From: Xinfangfangia pollutisoli | GTDB taxonomy: Bacteria > Pseudomonadota > Alphaproteobacteria > Rhodobacterales > Rhodobacteraceae | DNA: 61,863 nucleotides | Reading direction: 5' to 3' | NCBI RefSeq assembly: GCF_020179405.1 | Contig: NZ_JAICBZ010000011.1 | Location: 1-61,863, forward strand | In this document: positions 16,232 through 24,191 of the stretch, in pieces | Position numbering within the stretch: the stretch's first letter is position 1 | Layout of the letters: every line of letters begins with the position of its first letter | The notes under the pieces: generated by a model | Database searches by the model: none | Told to the model about the DNA's origin: nothing | The model's input: only the letters and a program-made list of their open reading frames with translations | Made by a program: the position numbers and the translations under genes

Positions 16232-17344
16232 ATGGCTTTGGGTGTGGGCGTCATCGGCTGCGGCAATATCGCGCCGCATTACCTGCGCAACCTTCAGCGC
16301 TTTGCGGCGATCCAGCTGCGGGCCCTGGCCGATCTGGACCTGGGGCTTGCCGCGCAGCGGGGTGCGGATTTCGGACTGCCGGCCCTGACGCCCGAGGCGC
16401 TGCTGGCGCGCGAGGATATCGACATCGTGCTGAACCTGACCCCGCCGCTTGCCCATGCCGGGGTAACGAAGGCAGCGCTGGTGGCGGGCAAGCATGTCTA
16501 CTCGGAAAAGCCGCTGGGAGTGACCCTGGCCGAAGCACAGGATCTGGCCGCCCTGGCCAGGGCCCGCGGCCTGACCCTCGGCGTGGCGCCCGACACCTTC
16601 CTTGGGGCCGCGCATCAGGCGGCGCGGCGGCTGCTGGATACGGGCGCGATCGGCACGGTCAGCGGCGGCACGGCGTTTTTCCTGTCGGCCGGCATGGAAG
16701 CCTGGCATCCCAATCCCGGCTTCTTCTTCCGCCGCGGCGGCGGGCCGATGCTGGACATGGCGCCCTATTCCCTGACGCTGCTGGTCAATCTGCTGGGCCC
16801 GGTCGCGCGGGTCATGGCCATGGCCGCCACGCCGCGAACCACGCGCAGGGTGACGGCGCCGGGCCCGATGCAGGGGCAAGAGATCGCGGTCGAGGTGCCG
16901 ACCAGCCTGTCGGCGCTGCTGGGCTTTGCCTCGGGCGCGCAGATCCTTTTGGGGATCAGCTGGGATGTGATGGCGCATAGCCTGCCGCATGTCGAACTGT
17001 ATGGCAGTGCCGGCACATTGCGCCTGGCCGATCCCGACCAGTTCGGCGGCGCGCTGCGGCTGAACCAGGGCGCGGGCTGGGATGAAATTGGCAGTGAAGG
17101 CGCGGTCTTCGGCGGGCCCGAGGGCAAGTGGACCGATTATCGCGGCCTTGGACTGGCCGAGATGGCCCAGGCTTTGACCGCGGGCCGCCCGCCGCGGGCG
17201 GGGCTGACGCAGGCGCTGCATGTGCTTGAGGTGATCGAGGCCCTGGGCGAGGCCGCGTCCAGCGGCGCCCCGCGCAGCATTGCCAGCCGCTGCGACCGCG
17301 CCGACCCGCTGCCGGCCGAGGATATCGCGCTGCGGCCGGCCTAG
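16232..17344 (+). CDS. Gfo/Idh/MocA family NAD(P)-dependent oxidoreductase
   Basis: 370 residues. An N-terminal Rossmann fold (VGVIGCGNIAPHYL) and the family EKPLG motif (HVYSEKPLGVTLAEAQ) are followed by the C-terminal substrate domain with RRGGGPMLDMAPYSL. Members oxidise or reduce sugars, inositols, opine-like and rhizopine compounds with NAD(P). It lies 58 bases after the decarboxylase gene in the same direction, behind GGAAGGGAA, and likely shares its LacI-operator-controlled promoter. It points to a polyol or sugar moiety in the pathway. Confidence 0.86.
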   Translation: MALGVGVIGCGNIAPHYLRNLQRFAAIQLRALADLDLGLAAQRGADFGLPALTPEALLAREDIDIVLNLTPPLAHAGVTKAALVAGKHVYSEKPLGVTLAEAQDLAALARARGLTLGVAPDTFLGAAHQAARRLLDTGAIGTVSGGTAFFLSAGMEAWHPNPGFFFRRGGGPMLDMAPYSLTLLVNLLGPVARVMAMAATPRTTRRVTAPGPMQGQEIAVEVPTSLSALLGFASGAQILLGISWDVMAHSLPHVELYGSAGTLRLADPDQFGGALRLNQGAGWDEIGSEGAVFGGPEGKWTDYRGLGLAEMAQALTAGRPPRAGLTQALHVLEVIEALGEAASSGAPRSIASRCDRADPLPAEDIALRPA

Positions 17345-17362
17345 ACGCCCGATATGACCCGG

Positions 17363-18067
17363 TCAGGGGCCGGGGCGATGGGCGGGGCGGCTGCGGATCT
17401 CGGCCAGGAAGGCGCGCAGCAGGGGCACGCGGCGGGGGCGGAAATGTTCCTCGGCCAGGGTCACGTCCGACATGGAAGACAGGTGGAAGCGGCGGAAATC
17501 CATCCGCAGCCGGCACTGCGCCAGACACAGAAGCGCGCGGTCCAGAAACACCACCGACAGGGGCCAGATCCGCCGCCGCGTCACCTCGCCCGCCCGGTCG
17601 GTATAGGTCAGGTCCAGCGCGCGTTCCTCCCAGATCGCCTCGCGCAGCAGCGCCAGATGCGGCGGCGGCGGGGGGCGGGTCTCGTAGCGATGCAGCTGGT
17701 GGGCGGTATGCACGGCCTGGGCCTGAACCCGGTCGGGCAGGGTGGCAACGATCTTGGCCAGAGCCGAATCCGCCGCCCGGGCCAGCGCCGGATCGCCCGC
17801 CAGTCGCACTTCGGCCAGGCCCAGCGCCAGCGCCTCGACCTCAAGCCGGGTCAGCATCTGCGGCGGCAGGGCGGGGTCTTCGGTCAGCGTGTAGCCAAAG
17901 CCCGCCGCCCCGTCGATCAGCGCGCCACCAGCCCGCAACGCCTCGATATCGCGGTACAATTGGCGCGACGAGACGCCGGTTTCCTCGGCCAGCCGCGCGG
18001 CGGTGACCGGCTGCGGCAGGCTGCGCAACGCGGCCAGAAGGCGAAACAGGCGATCGGCGCGGGACAT
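17363..18067 (-). CDS. HTH/WYL-domain transcriptional regulator (YafY type)
   Basis: 234 residues. An N-terminal winged helix (RLFRLLAALRSLPQPVTAARLAEETGVSSRQLYRDIEALR) is followed by a WYL domain (ALDLTYTDRAGEVTRRRIWPLSVVFLDRALLCLAQCRLRMDFRRFHLSSM), which binds small effectors or nucleic acid ligands. It is divergent from the glutathione-transferase-like gene, with 73 bases between them that contain the inverted repeat CTGAC-N7-GTCAG. It most likely controls that gene and itself. Confidence 0.87.
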   Translation of the reverse strand: MSRADRLFRLLAALRSLPQPVTAARLAEETGVSSRQLYRDIEALRAGGALIDGAAGFGYTLTEDPALPPQMLTRLEVEALALGLAEVRLAGDPALARAADSALAKIVATLPDRVQAQAVHTAHQLHRYETRPPPPPHLALLREAIWEERALDLTYTDRAGEVTRRRIWPLSVVFLDRALLCLAQCRLRMDFRRFHLSSMSDVTLAEEHFRPRRVPLLRAFLAEIRSRPAHRPGP

Positions 18068-18075
18068 GTGGCTTC

Positions 18076-18092
18076 CTGACGTAATCTGTCAG
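18076..18092. promoter_or_regulatory. Inverted repeat, likely operator of the WYL regulator
   Basis: CTGAC-N7-GTCAG lies 9 bases upstream of the regulator start and about 50 bases upstream of the glutathione-transferase-like gene. Short symmetric GAC/GTC sites between a YafY-type regulator and its divergent target are a reasonable operator. No footprint data are available, so this is inferred. Confidence 0.45.
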
Positions 18093-18140
18093 CAGACTGG
18101 CGTTAGGACAGGTGCATCGCAAGGAAAAAGGAGACCCTTG

Positions 18141-18749
18141 ATGCTGACGTTCTTTCACAGCCCGAACAGCCGCTCGACCGCGGTGCTGACGCTGATCGAG
18201 GAAATGGGCATTGCCGACCAGATCACGCTGAAACTGGTGACGATCCCGCGGCTTGATGGCAGCGGCGCGCGCGATCCGGCCAATCCGCATCCCGAAGGCA
18301 AGGTGCCGGCGCTGGATCATGACGGGCGGCTGATCACCGAACGCGGCGCGATCATGGCGCATCTGTGCGGGCTGTTTCCCGACAGCGGCCTGTCGCCCAA
18401 GCCCTTTACCCCCGATTGGGGCGCGTTCCTGGGCTGGATGGCCTGGTATCAGGGCGTGCTGGAGCCGGTGATGATCCATGATTTCGCCGGGCTCAGCCAT
18501 CCCGTGCTGCAGGCCACGTTCCGCGACCACCCGACTGCGGTACAGCGGCTGCGCAAGGCGCTGGAGCGCGGGCCCTGGCTGATGGGCGAGACGTTCTCGG
18601 CCGCCGATATTCTGGTGCATTCGCCCTATGCCTGGTTCGGCGACCGCACGCCGGACGATCCGCTGATCCAGGACTGGGTCGCGCGCTGCATGGCGCGGCC
18701 GGCCCGGCTGAAGGTGCTGGCTGAGGAGGAGACCCGGATGGCCGCGTAA
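18141..18749 (+). CDS. Glutathione S-transferase-like protein
   Basis: 202 residues from the ATG at 18141, preceded by AAAAAGGAGA. The N-terminal thioredoxin fold begins MLTFFHSPNSRSTAVLTLIEEMG, with HPEGKVPALDHDGRLITERGAI as the cis-Pro and glutathione-site region. The C-terminal helical domain ends in FSAADILVHSPYAWF (N-capping motif). It conjugates or reduces electrophiles in the cytoplasm. It is divergent from the WYL regulator. The exact GST class cannot be told. Confidence 0.85.
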   Translation: MLTFFHSPNSRSTAVLTLIEEMGIADQITLKLVTIPRLDGSGARDPANPHPEGKVPALDHDGRLITERGAIMAHLCGLFPDSGLSPKPFTPDWGAFLGWMAWYQGVLEPVMIHDFAGLSHPVLQATFRDHPTAVQRLRKALERGPWLMGETFSAADILVHSPYAWFGDRTPDDPLIQDWVARCMARPARLKVLAEEETRMAA

Positions 18750-18772
18750 GGCGCCGGGTCAGGCGGGCGCGG

Positions 18773-19645
18773 CTAGGGCTGCGGCCGCCGCGCCAGCTGC
18801 ACGGCCAGGATCCCGGCCATGGTCACCGCCACCCCGGCCAGATCCCAGGCCGAGATCCGCTCGCCCAGCAGCAGCGCCGCGGCCAGGACGCCGAAGAACG
18901 GGTTCAGGAAATGGAAGGTCGCGGCCCGGGTGGCGCCGATCCTTCCGACCAGCCAGAACCACAGCAGCGTGGCGGTGATCCCCGGACCCGCCACCTGCCA
19001 GAGGAAAGCCAGCACCAGCGGCAGCGAGGGCACCAGGCGGAAGGGCTCGAACAGCCAGGCGGCCAGCGCCAGCGCGACCGAGCCGACCAGCATCTGATAG
19101 CCGACGATCGCCAGAAGGTTGCTGCCCCCGGCCGCAGCACCGCGCAGGGTCAGCGTGGCCACGGCCAGGGCCAGCGCCCCGCCGATGCACAGCAGAACCC
19201 CGGCCGGATCGGCGCCGCCCTGCAGCCGGTGCGCCATGATCAGCGCGACGCCGGCAAACCCCGCCAGCAACCCCGCGGTGCCCAGGGGCGGCAGCCGCTC
19301 GCCGCGCAGGGCCCAGGCCAGGCCCGCAACCAGAAGTGGCATCGTGGCGGCGATGATCACCGCGACCGAGGCCTCCACCTGCTGCAGTGCGATGAAATTC
19401 AGCCCCAGATACAGGGCGTTCTGGCACAGGCCGAACACCATCACCGGCACCAGCTGGCGCCGCGACAGGCGCAGCGTCTGGCCCAGCGCCGCGGCAAGGC
19501 CCAACGCGATCAGCCCCGAGATCAGAAAGCGCAGCGCCAAGGCGGCCAGCGGCGCCATGTCGGCCACGATGATCCGCGCCGTGGCGAAGGCCGAAGACCA
19601 GAAGCAGATGAAGACCAGCCCCACCAGGACAGAGCGCAGATCCAC
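18773..19645 (-). CDS. EamA/DMT-family membrane exporter
   Basis: About 290 residues with ten hydrophobic segments in two EamA repeats (LVFICFWSSAFATARIIV; GGALALAVATLTLRGAAAG). It is a drug/metabolite transporter of the inner membrane, substrate unknown. I prefer the GTG start at 19645 because GGGAAGG lies just in front of it. The ATG at 19672 directly follows the U-tract of the HU terminator on the same strand and has no ribosome binding site. The 3' end faces the glutathione-transferase-like gene (23-base gap). Confidence 0.82.
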   Translation of the reverse strand: MDLRSVLVGLVFICFWSSAFATARIIVADMAPLAALALRFLISGLIALGLAAALGQTLRLSRRQLVPVMVFGLCQNALYLGLNFIALQQVEASVAVIIAATMPLLVAGLAWALRGERLPPLGTAGLLAGFAGVALIMAHRLQGGADPAGVLLCIGGALALAVATLTLRGAAAGGSNLLAIVGYQMLVGSVALALAAWLFEPFRLVPSLPLVLAFLWQVAGPGITATLLWFWLVGRIGATRAATFHFLNPFFGVLAAALLLGERISAWDLAGVAVTMAGILAVQLARRPQP

Positions 19646-19673
19646 GCGTGTCGCCTTCCCTTGCCGTGCCATG

Positions 19674-19698
19674 AAAAAGGGCCGCCAGACGGCGGCCC
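19674..19698 (-). terminator. Rho-independent terminator of the HU gene
   Basis: Read on the minus strand: GGGCCGCC, loop GTCT, GGCGGCCC followed by TTTTT. It lies 24 bases after the HU stop and has the classic perfect 8-bp stem plus U-tract. Confidence 0.85.
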
Positions 19699-19722
19699 GA
19701 ACCAGTCAGAGACCTGGCTGGA

Positions 19723-20010
19723 TCAGCCGTTCACGACATCTTTCAGCGCCTTGGCGATGGCGAATTTCACCTGCTTGTCGGCCGGCTTGGTCATGGTCTC
19801 GCCCGTGGCGGGGTTGCGGACCTGACGCTCGGGCCGGGCCTTGCAGACGACCTTGCCCAGACCGGGCAGCGTCACGGCGCCACCGGCGGAAACCTCTTTC
19901 GACACGACGGCGGCGATCGCATCCAGCGCAGCACCGGCGGTCTTCTTGTCGGACCCCATGGCCTCGGCCACGGCAGCGACGAGTTGGGTCTTGGTCATCG
20001 GCTTGGACAT
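19723..20010 (-). CDS. HU-family DNA-binding protein
   Basis: 95 residues from the ATG at 20010 (MSKPMTKTQLVAAVAEAMGSDKK). The HU/IHF signature is present in GLGKVVCKARPERQVRNPATGETM, where a beta arm inserts in the DNA minor groove. HU compacts the nucleoid and assists replication and recombination as a dimer. The long open frame upstream is spurious. It is monocistronic, with its own terminator immediately downstream. The HU fold is clear; whether it is the alpha or beta type is not meaningful here. Confidence 0.95.
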   Translation of the reverse strand: MSKPMTKTQLVAAVAEAMGSDKKTAGAALDAIAAVVSKEVSAGGAVTLPGLGKVVCKARPERQVRNPATGETMTKPADKQVKFAIAKALKDVVNG

Positions 20011-20038
20011 TTTTTCATCCCTTTGTTGTTCCGTTGCC

Positions 20039-20074
20039 GGCCCGCCTTCCCGCGGGCCCCCCGGCCAGCCGGGG
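20039..20074. terminator. Two adjacent hairpins between amn and HU genes
   Basis: GGCCCGC-N6-GCGGGCC (20039-20058) is followed directly by CCCCGG-CCAG-CCGGGG (20059-20074). They lie about 80 bases after the amn stop and 30 bases upstream of the HU start, both read on the minus strand. They could end the amn message or form part of the HU leader. No U-tract is present. Confidence 0.45.
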
Positions 20075-20156
20075 TCTGCGTCCACAAGCCCAGTTTCGGG
20101 GCCGAAATCAAGACCGGAACGCGCAATCGGCGGCTTTTCCCGCGATTTTCGCGCGT

Positions 20157-21632
20157 TCAAAGGAATGCGGTTTCCTCGAAACTGCGCAACTTGCGGCTGT
20201 GGATGCGCGACAGCGGCTGTTCGCGCAACAGCTCCATCGCCCGGACGCCGATCAACAGATGCCGGCTGACCTGGGTGCGGTAGAAGGCCGAGGCCATGCC
20301 GGGCAGCTTCAGCTCGCCATGCAGCGGCTTGTCCGAGACGCACAGCAAGGTGCCATAGGGCACCCGGAAGCGGAACCCGTTGGCCGCGATGGTGGCGGAT
20401 TCCATATCCAGCGCCACAGCGCGGGATTGCGACAGGCGGCGCACCGGGCCCGACTGGTCGCGCAATTCCCAATTGCGGTTGTCGATCGTGGCCACGGTGC
20501 CGGTGCGCATGATCCGCTTCAGCTCGTACCCTTCCAGCTGGGTGACCTCTTCCACCGCGTCTTCCAGCGCGATCTGGATCTCGGCCAAAGCCGGGATCGG
20601 CACCCAGACCGGCAGGTCATCGTCCAGCACGTGGTCTTCGCGCAGATAGGCATGGGCCAGCACGAAATCGCCCAAAGCCTGGGTGTTGCGCAGCCCGGCG
20701 CAATGGCCGACCATCAGCCAGGCATGCGGGCGCAACACGGCGATATGGTCGGTGGCGGTCTTGGCGTTCGAGGGGCCGACGCCGATATTCACCAGGGTGA
20801 TCCCCTGCCCGTCGGCGCGTTTCAGGTGGTAGGTCGGCATCTGCGGCAGGCGGGCCGGCAGCGTGATCAGCCCGTCGGGCGTGGTGATCTGCTGATTGCC
20901 GGTGGCGACGAAGGCCGTATAGCCCGAGTCCGGCCGGCCCAGCGCCTGGCGGGCATAGGCTTCGAACTCGTCCACATAGAACTGGTAGTTGGTGAACAGC
21001 ACGTGGTTCTGGAAATGCGCCGGGTCGGTGGCGGTGTAATGCGCCAGCCGCGCCAGCGAATAGTCCACCCGCTGCGCGGTGAAGGGCGCCAGCGGCGCCG
21101 AGCCATCGGCGAAGACCGACAGCATGCCATTGACGATGTCGTCATTGGTGGTGGCAAGATCCGGCACGTCGAACACGTCGCGCAGCGGAAAATCCAGCAC
21201 GCCTTCCTGCGGAATGGACAGATCGGTGTTGCCGGCCACGGCGAAATGCACCGGCATCGGCGTGGTCGAGGTGCCGACCCGCACCGGAACGCCGTGATTC
21301 TGGATCAACAGACCCAGCTGCTGGACCAGATATTGCCGGAACAGATCGGGCCGGGTGATCGTGGTCGAATAGGTGCCGGGATGGCTGACATGTCCGAAGG
21401 ACAGGCGGGAATCGATGGCGCCGAAACTGGTGACCGTCAGCCGCACTTCGGGGTAGAAGGCCCGGATGCGCCGGGCGGGCCGGCCTGTGGTCAGCGCGGC
21501 ATTGAAGGCCTGCGTCAGATGGGCGACGGATTGGCTGTAAAGCTGTTCCAGACGGGTGACCGCGGCCTCGGCATCCAGGAAATCCTCGGCCGCGACGGGT
21601 TCGGGAAGCAGAAAGGCGCTGTCTTCAGGCAT
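20157..21632 (-). CDS. amn: AMP nucleosidase
   Basis: 491 residues, the full length of the family. It cleaves AMP to adenine and ribose-5-phosphate and so regulates adenylate pools in the cytoplasm. Recognisable features are the N-terminal AMP nucleosidase domain (SFGHVSHPGTYSTTITRPDLFRQYLVQQL) and the C-terminal nucleoside-phosphorylase-like domain (LVNIGVGPSNAKTATDHIAVLRPHAWLMVGHCAGLR; ALDMESATIAANGFRFRVPYGTLLCVSDKPLHGELK). The ATG has AGGGA at good spacing. It is transcribed away from the SDR-like gene. Confidence 0.95.
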   Translation of the reverse strand: MPEDSAFLLPEPVAAEDFLDAEAAVTRLEQLYSQSVAHLTQAFNAALTTGRPARRIRAFYPEVRLTVTSFGAIDSRLSFGHVSHPGTYSTTITRPDLFRQYLVQQLGLLIQNHGVPVRVGTSTTPMPVHFAVAGNTDLSIPQEGVLDFPLRDVFDVPDLATTNDDIVNGMLSVFADGSAPLAPFTAQRVDYSLARLAHYTATDPAHFQNHVLFTNYQFYVDEFEAYARQALGRPDSGYTAFVATGNQQITTPDGLITLPARLPQMPTYHLKRADGQGITLVNIGVGPSNAKTATDHIAVLRPHAWLMVGHCAGLRNTQALGDFVLAHAYLREDHVLDDDLPVWVPIPALAEIQIALEDAVEEVTQLEGYELKRIMRTGTVATIDNRNWELRDQSGPVRRLSQSRAVALDMESATIAANGFRFRVPYGTLLCVSDKPLHGELKLPGMASAFYRTQVSRHLLIGVRAMELLREQPLSRIHSRKLRSFEETAFL

Positions 21633-21745
21633 GATCGTCCCTAAGGGGTTGATCGCCGCAGGTATGGCCTATGCGGGGCCGCGGCGCAAGTGAAGGCTGG
21701 ATGACGGTCTTGCGGCAGCGCAGCAAGCCTGCAAGGATCGCGGGC

Positions 21746-22597
21746 ATGAAAACGCTTCTCAGTCTTGGCCATGGCTATTCCGCCGCCGCCCTGGCCCGGC
21801 TTCTGCTTCCGCAGGGCTGGCGGGTGATCGGCACCACCCGTAGCGCCGACCGCGCGGCAGACCTGACCGCACAGGGGGTCGAGCCGCTGCTCTGGCCCGG
21901 CGATCTGGGCCCGGCGCTGCAGGCGGCCAGCCATATCCTGGTCTCGGCCGGGCCCGGGCCTGGGGGCGATCCGTTCCTGACGGCCTACCCTGCGCTGCGC
22001 GAGGCGCGTCCCGAATGGGTCGGCTATCTGTCCACCACCTCGGTCTATGGCGATCATGGCGGCGGCTGGGTCGACGAGACCACGCCCCTGCACCCCGCCA
22101 AGGGCCGCGGCGATGCGCGGGTCATGGCCGAGACGGAATGGCTGGCGACCGGCCTGCCGGTGCATGTCTTCCGCCTGTCGGGCATCTATGGCCCCGGGCG
22201 CGGCCCGTTCCAGAAGGTCAAGGCCGGCACGGCGCGGCGGATCATCAAGCCCGGCCAGGTCTTCGGCCGCATCCACGTGGACGATATCGCCCGGGTGCTG
22301 GAGGCCTCGATCCGCCATCCGAACCCCGGCGCGATCTACAATGTGACCGATGACCTGCCCGCCCCGGCCGAAGATGTGCTGTCGCATGCCGCGGCCCTGC
22401 TGGGCCTGCCCGAGCCGCCCGAAGTGGCCTTCGAGCAGGTGGTGGCCGAGATGACGCCGATGGCCCGCAGCTTCTACATGGAATCGAAGCGGGTGCGGAA
22501 CGACCGGATCAAACGCGAGCTGGGGGTGGAGCTGCTCTATCCCGATTACCGCGCCGGCCTTGCGGCGATCCTGGCTGCCGAAGGTGCCCCGGACTGA
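21746..22597 (+). CDS. NAD-dependent epimerase/SDR-like protein (YeeZ type)
   Basis: 283 residues from the ATG at 21746, preceded by AAGGA; the longer frame start is unsupported. An atypical extended SDR: the N-terminal motif LLSLGHGYSAAALARLLLPQG replaces the usual GxxGxxG, and the central LSTTSVYGDHGGGWVDE contains the Ser/Tyr region of the family. The C-terminal half carries the substrate region (RLSGIYGPGRGPF). The precise reaction is unknown. The stop is followed after two bases by a copy of the dispersed hairpin element. Confidence 0.8.
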   Translation: MKTLLSLGHGYSAAALARLLLPQGWRVIGTTRSADRAADLTAQGVEPLLWPGDLGPALQAASHILVSAGPGPGGDPFLTAYPALREARPEWVGYLSTTSVYGDHGGGWVDETTPLHPAKGRGDARVMAETEWLATGLPVHVFRLSGIYGPGRGPFQKVKAGTARRIIKPGQVFGRIHVDDIARVLEASIRHPNPGAIYNVTDDLPAPAEDVLSHAAALLGLPEPPEVAFEQVVAEMTPMARSFYMESKRVRNDRIKRELGVELLYPDYRAGLAAILAAEGAPD

Positions 22598-22599
22598 TG

Positions 22600-22656
22600 C
22601 CCCGGGGGCGCTTCGCCCCCCGGACCCCCCGAGGATATTTTTGCAGAGAGGAAGGC
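22600..22656 (+). repeat. Dispersed stop-hairpin-tail element, copy 1
   Basis: Hairpin GGGGGCG-CTT-CGCCCCC (22604-22620), then a C-rich spacer, then GAGGATATTTTTGCAGAG and AGGAAGGC. It begins two bases after the SDR-like gene stop and probably ends that transcript against the convergent xylR gene. The tail is essentially identical to copy 4 upstream of cbbX. Confidence 0.8.
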
Positions 22657-22686
22657 TGCTTTGCCGGAAGGAAGGCTAGGCAGGTT

Positions 22687-23967
22687 TTACTGCGCTGCCA
22701 TTTCGCGGCTGGCGGGGGCCAGGATGCCTTCGGTCACCGCTGACAGGGCCAGCGCCGCCGCGCCATGCGCCCAGAGAAGATCGCCCCAGGCATGGATCTC
22801 GATCGGCGGGCGGGGGCGGCCGGTGTCGATCACCAGATTGTCCATCTCGGCCAGGGTCTCGGCGGCATAGAGATAGTCGTAGCGCATCCGTTCGCCCGAC
22901 AGGATGATCAGCTCGGGGTCGAAGAGATTGATCACATTCGACAGGCCCACCGCCAGATAGCGCCCGGCACGGCGGAAGATCGACTTGGCCGTGGCATTGC
23001 CGGCCTTGGCATGATCGTACAGGCTTTCCAGCAGGATGTTGATCGGCTGGCCGTCCTTGTGGCCCCAGTTCAGCGCCGTGCTGGCCTCGCGCGCCAGGGC
23101 GTAATCGGCGACATAGGCCTCAAGGCAACCACGCTGCCCGCAGCGGCACAGCGCCCCGTCCAGCTGCACCTTGGTATGGCCAAGTTCCATCCCCAAGCGC
23201 TGGGCACCGCGATAGATGCGGTGGTTCATCACAAAGCCCATGCCCAGCCCGTGTTCGATCGTGACCACGGCGAAATCCGACAGGCTGCGGCCGGCGCCGA
23301 ACCACAGTTCGGCCAGGGCCACCAGATTGGCGTCATTGTCGATCGCGACCGGCAGACCCAGCCGCGCCCCCGCGGCGGCGGCCAGCGGCACGGCGCGTTC
23401 GGTCAGGACCGAGGACCAGAACACCATCCCCTCGGCCACATCGACAAAGCCCGGAACCCCGATCCCCACCGCCGACAGCTGCGCCCGGTCAAGCCCCGCC
23501 TTGGCACAGACCCGCGCCAGCAGCGTCTCGACCGCATCCAGCAATTCGGCCAGCGTCATCGGCCCGGGCCGGCGCGGGATCACGTCATCGGCCACCAGAT
23601 TGCCGGCGAAATCCACCACCACGGCGGTATGTTCGCGGTCCGACAGCTTCATGCCCGCAACGTGATGCGCCGGCGCGCGCACGCCCAGCGCCACGGCCGG
23701 TCGGCCGCGACCGGGGCTTTCGGCATCGCGCGGCGGGGCGACTTCCTCGATCAGCCCGGCCTCGATCAGTTCCTGCGTGATGGTCGTCACCGTCGCGGGC
23801 GAGACGTTCAGTTGCCGCGCCAGGGTGACACGCGGGATCAGCCCCGCCGCGCGCACCCGCTCGAACACCTGCTGGCGCAGCGGGCGCTGGCCTTCGGTCA
23901 GGGGCGGAATCAGCGGGCCGACCCCGACCCGCCCCCCCGGCCCCTGTCCTTTTGGCAGTCGCGGCAT
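22687..23967 (-). CDS. xylR: ROK-family transcriptional repressor of xylose genes
   Basis: 426 residues. A winged helix (QQVFERVRAAGLIPRVTLARQLNVSPATVTTITQELIEAGL) is followed by a ROK sugar-kinase-like domain with the ROK signature (GLGMGFVMNHRIYRGAQRLGMELGHTKVQLDG) and the zinc-site pattern CRCGQRGCLEAY. It lies divergent from the xylF-H-G-B-A operon, so it should repress it in the absence of xylose. GGAGG lies about ten bases before the ATG. This is the ROK XylR, unrelated to the AraC-type XylR of enterobacteria. Confidence 0.9.
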   Translation of the reverse strand: MPRLPKGQGPGGRVGVGPLIPPLTEGQRPLRQQVFERVRAAGLIPRVTLARQLNVSPATVTTITQELIEAGLIEEVAPPRDAESPGRGRPAVALGVRAPAHHVAGMKLSDREHTAVVVDFAGNLVADDVIPRRPGPMTLAELLDAVETLLARVCAKAGLDRAQLSAVGIGVPGFVDVAEGMVFWSSVLTERAVPLAAAAGARLGLPVAIDNDANLVALAELWFGAGRSLSDFAVVTIEHGLGMGFVMNHRIYRGAQRLGMELGHTKVQLDGALCRCGQRGCLEAYVADYALAREASTALNWGHKDGQPINILLESLYDHAKAGNATAKSIFRRAGRYLAVGLSNVINLFDPELIILSGERMRYDYLYAAETLAEMDNLVIDTGRPRPPIEIHAWGDLLWAHGAAALALSAVTEGILAPASREMAAQ

Positions 23968-24099
23968 ATTTATTCGACCTCCGAACTAAACAGGGGCATC
24001 ACATGCCCGAACCCTTGCCGAACCGCTTGAAAATTGCCGCATCGCAGCGAATTTTCGTAGCCGGAGTCAGCAGACCCAGATTTGACCAGCGTTTTTATT

Positions 24100-24128
24100 T
24101 TGACAACTGAAATTATTAGCGGCAGGAT
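24100..24128 (+). promoter_or_regulatory. Candidate sigma-70 promoter of the xyl operon
   Basis: TTGACA (24100-24105), 17 bases, CAGGAT (24123-24128), about 65 bases upstream of the xylF start, in an AT-rich part of the 224-base xylR-xylF gap. The -35 is perfect and the -10 keeps the important A2 and T6. The AT-rich flanks probably also hold the XylR operator. The remainder of the gap (23968-24191) shows no gene. Confidence 0.55.
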
Positions 24129-24191
24129 TTTTCCCGTATCGGCGAATCTGCCGGACCGGCCGTGGAGGGCCGTATCGAACGGGAGGAATCA

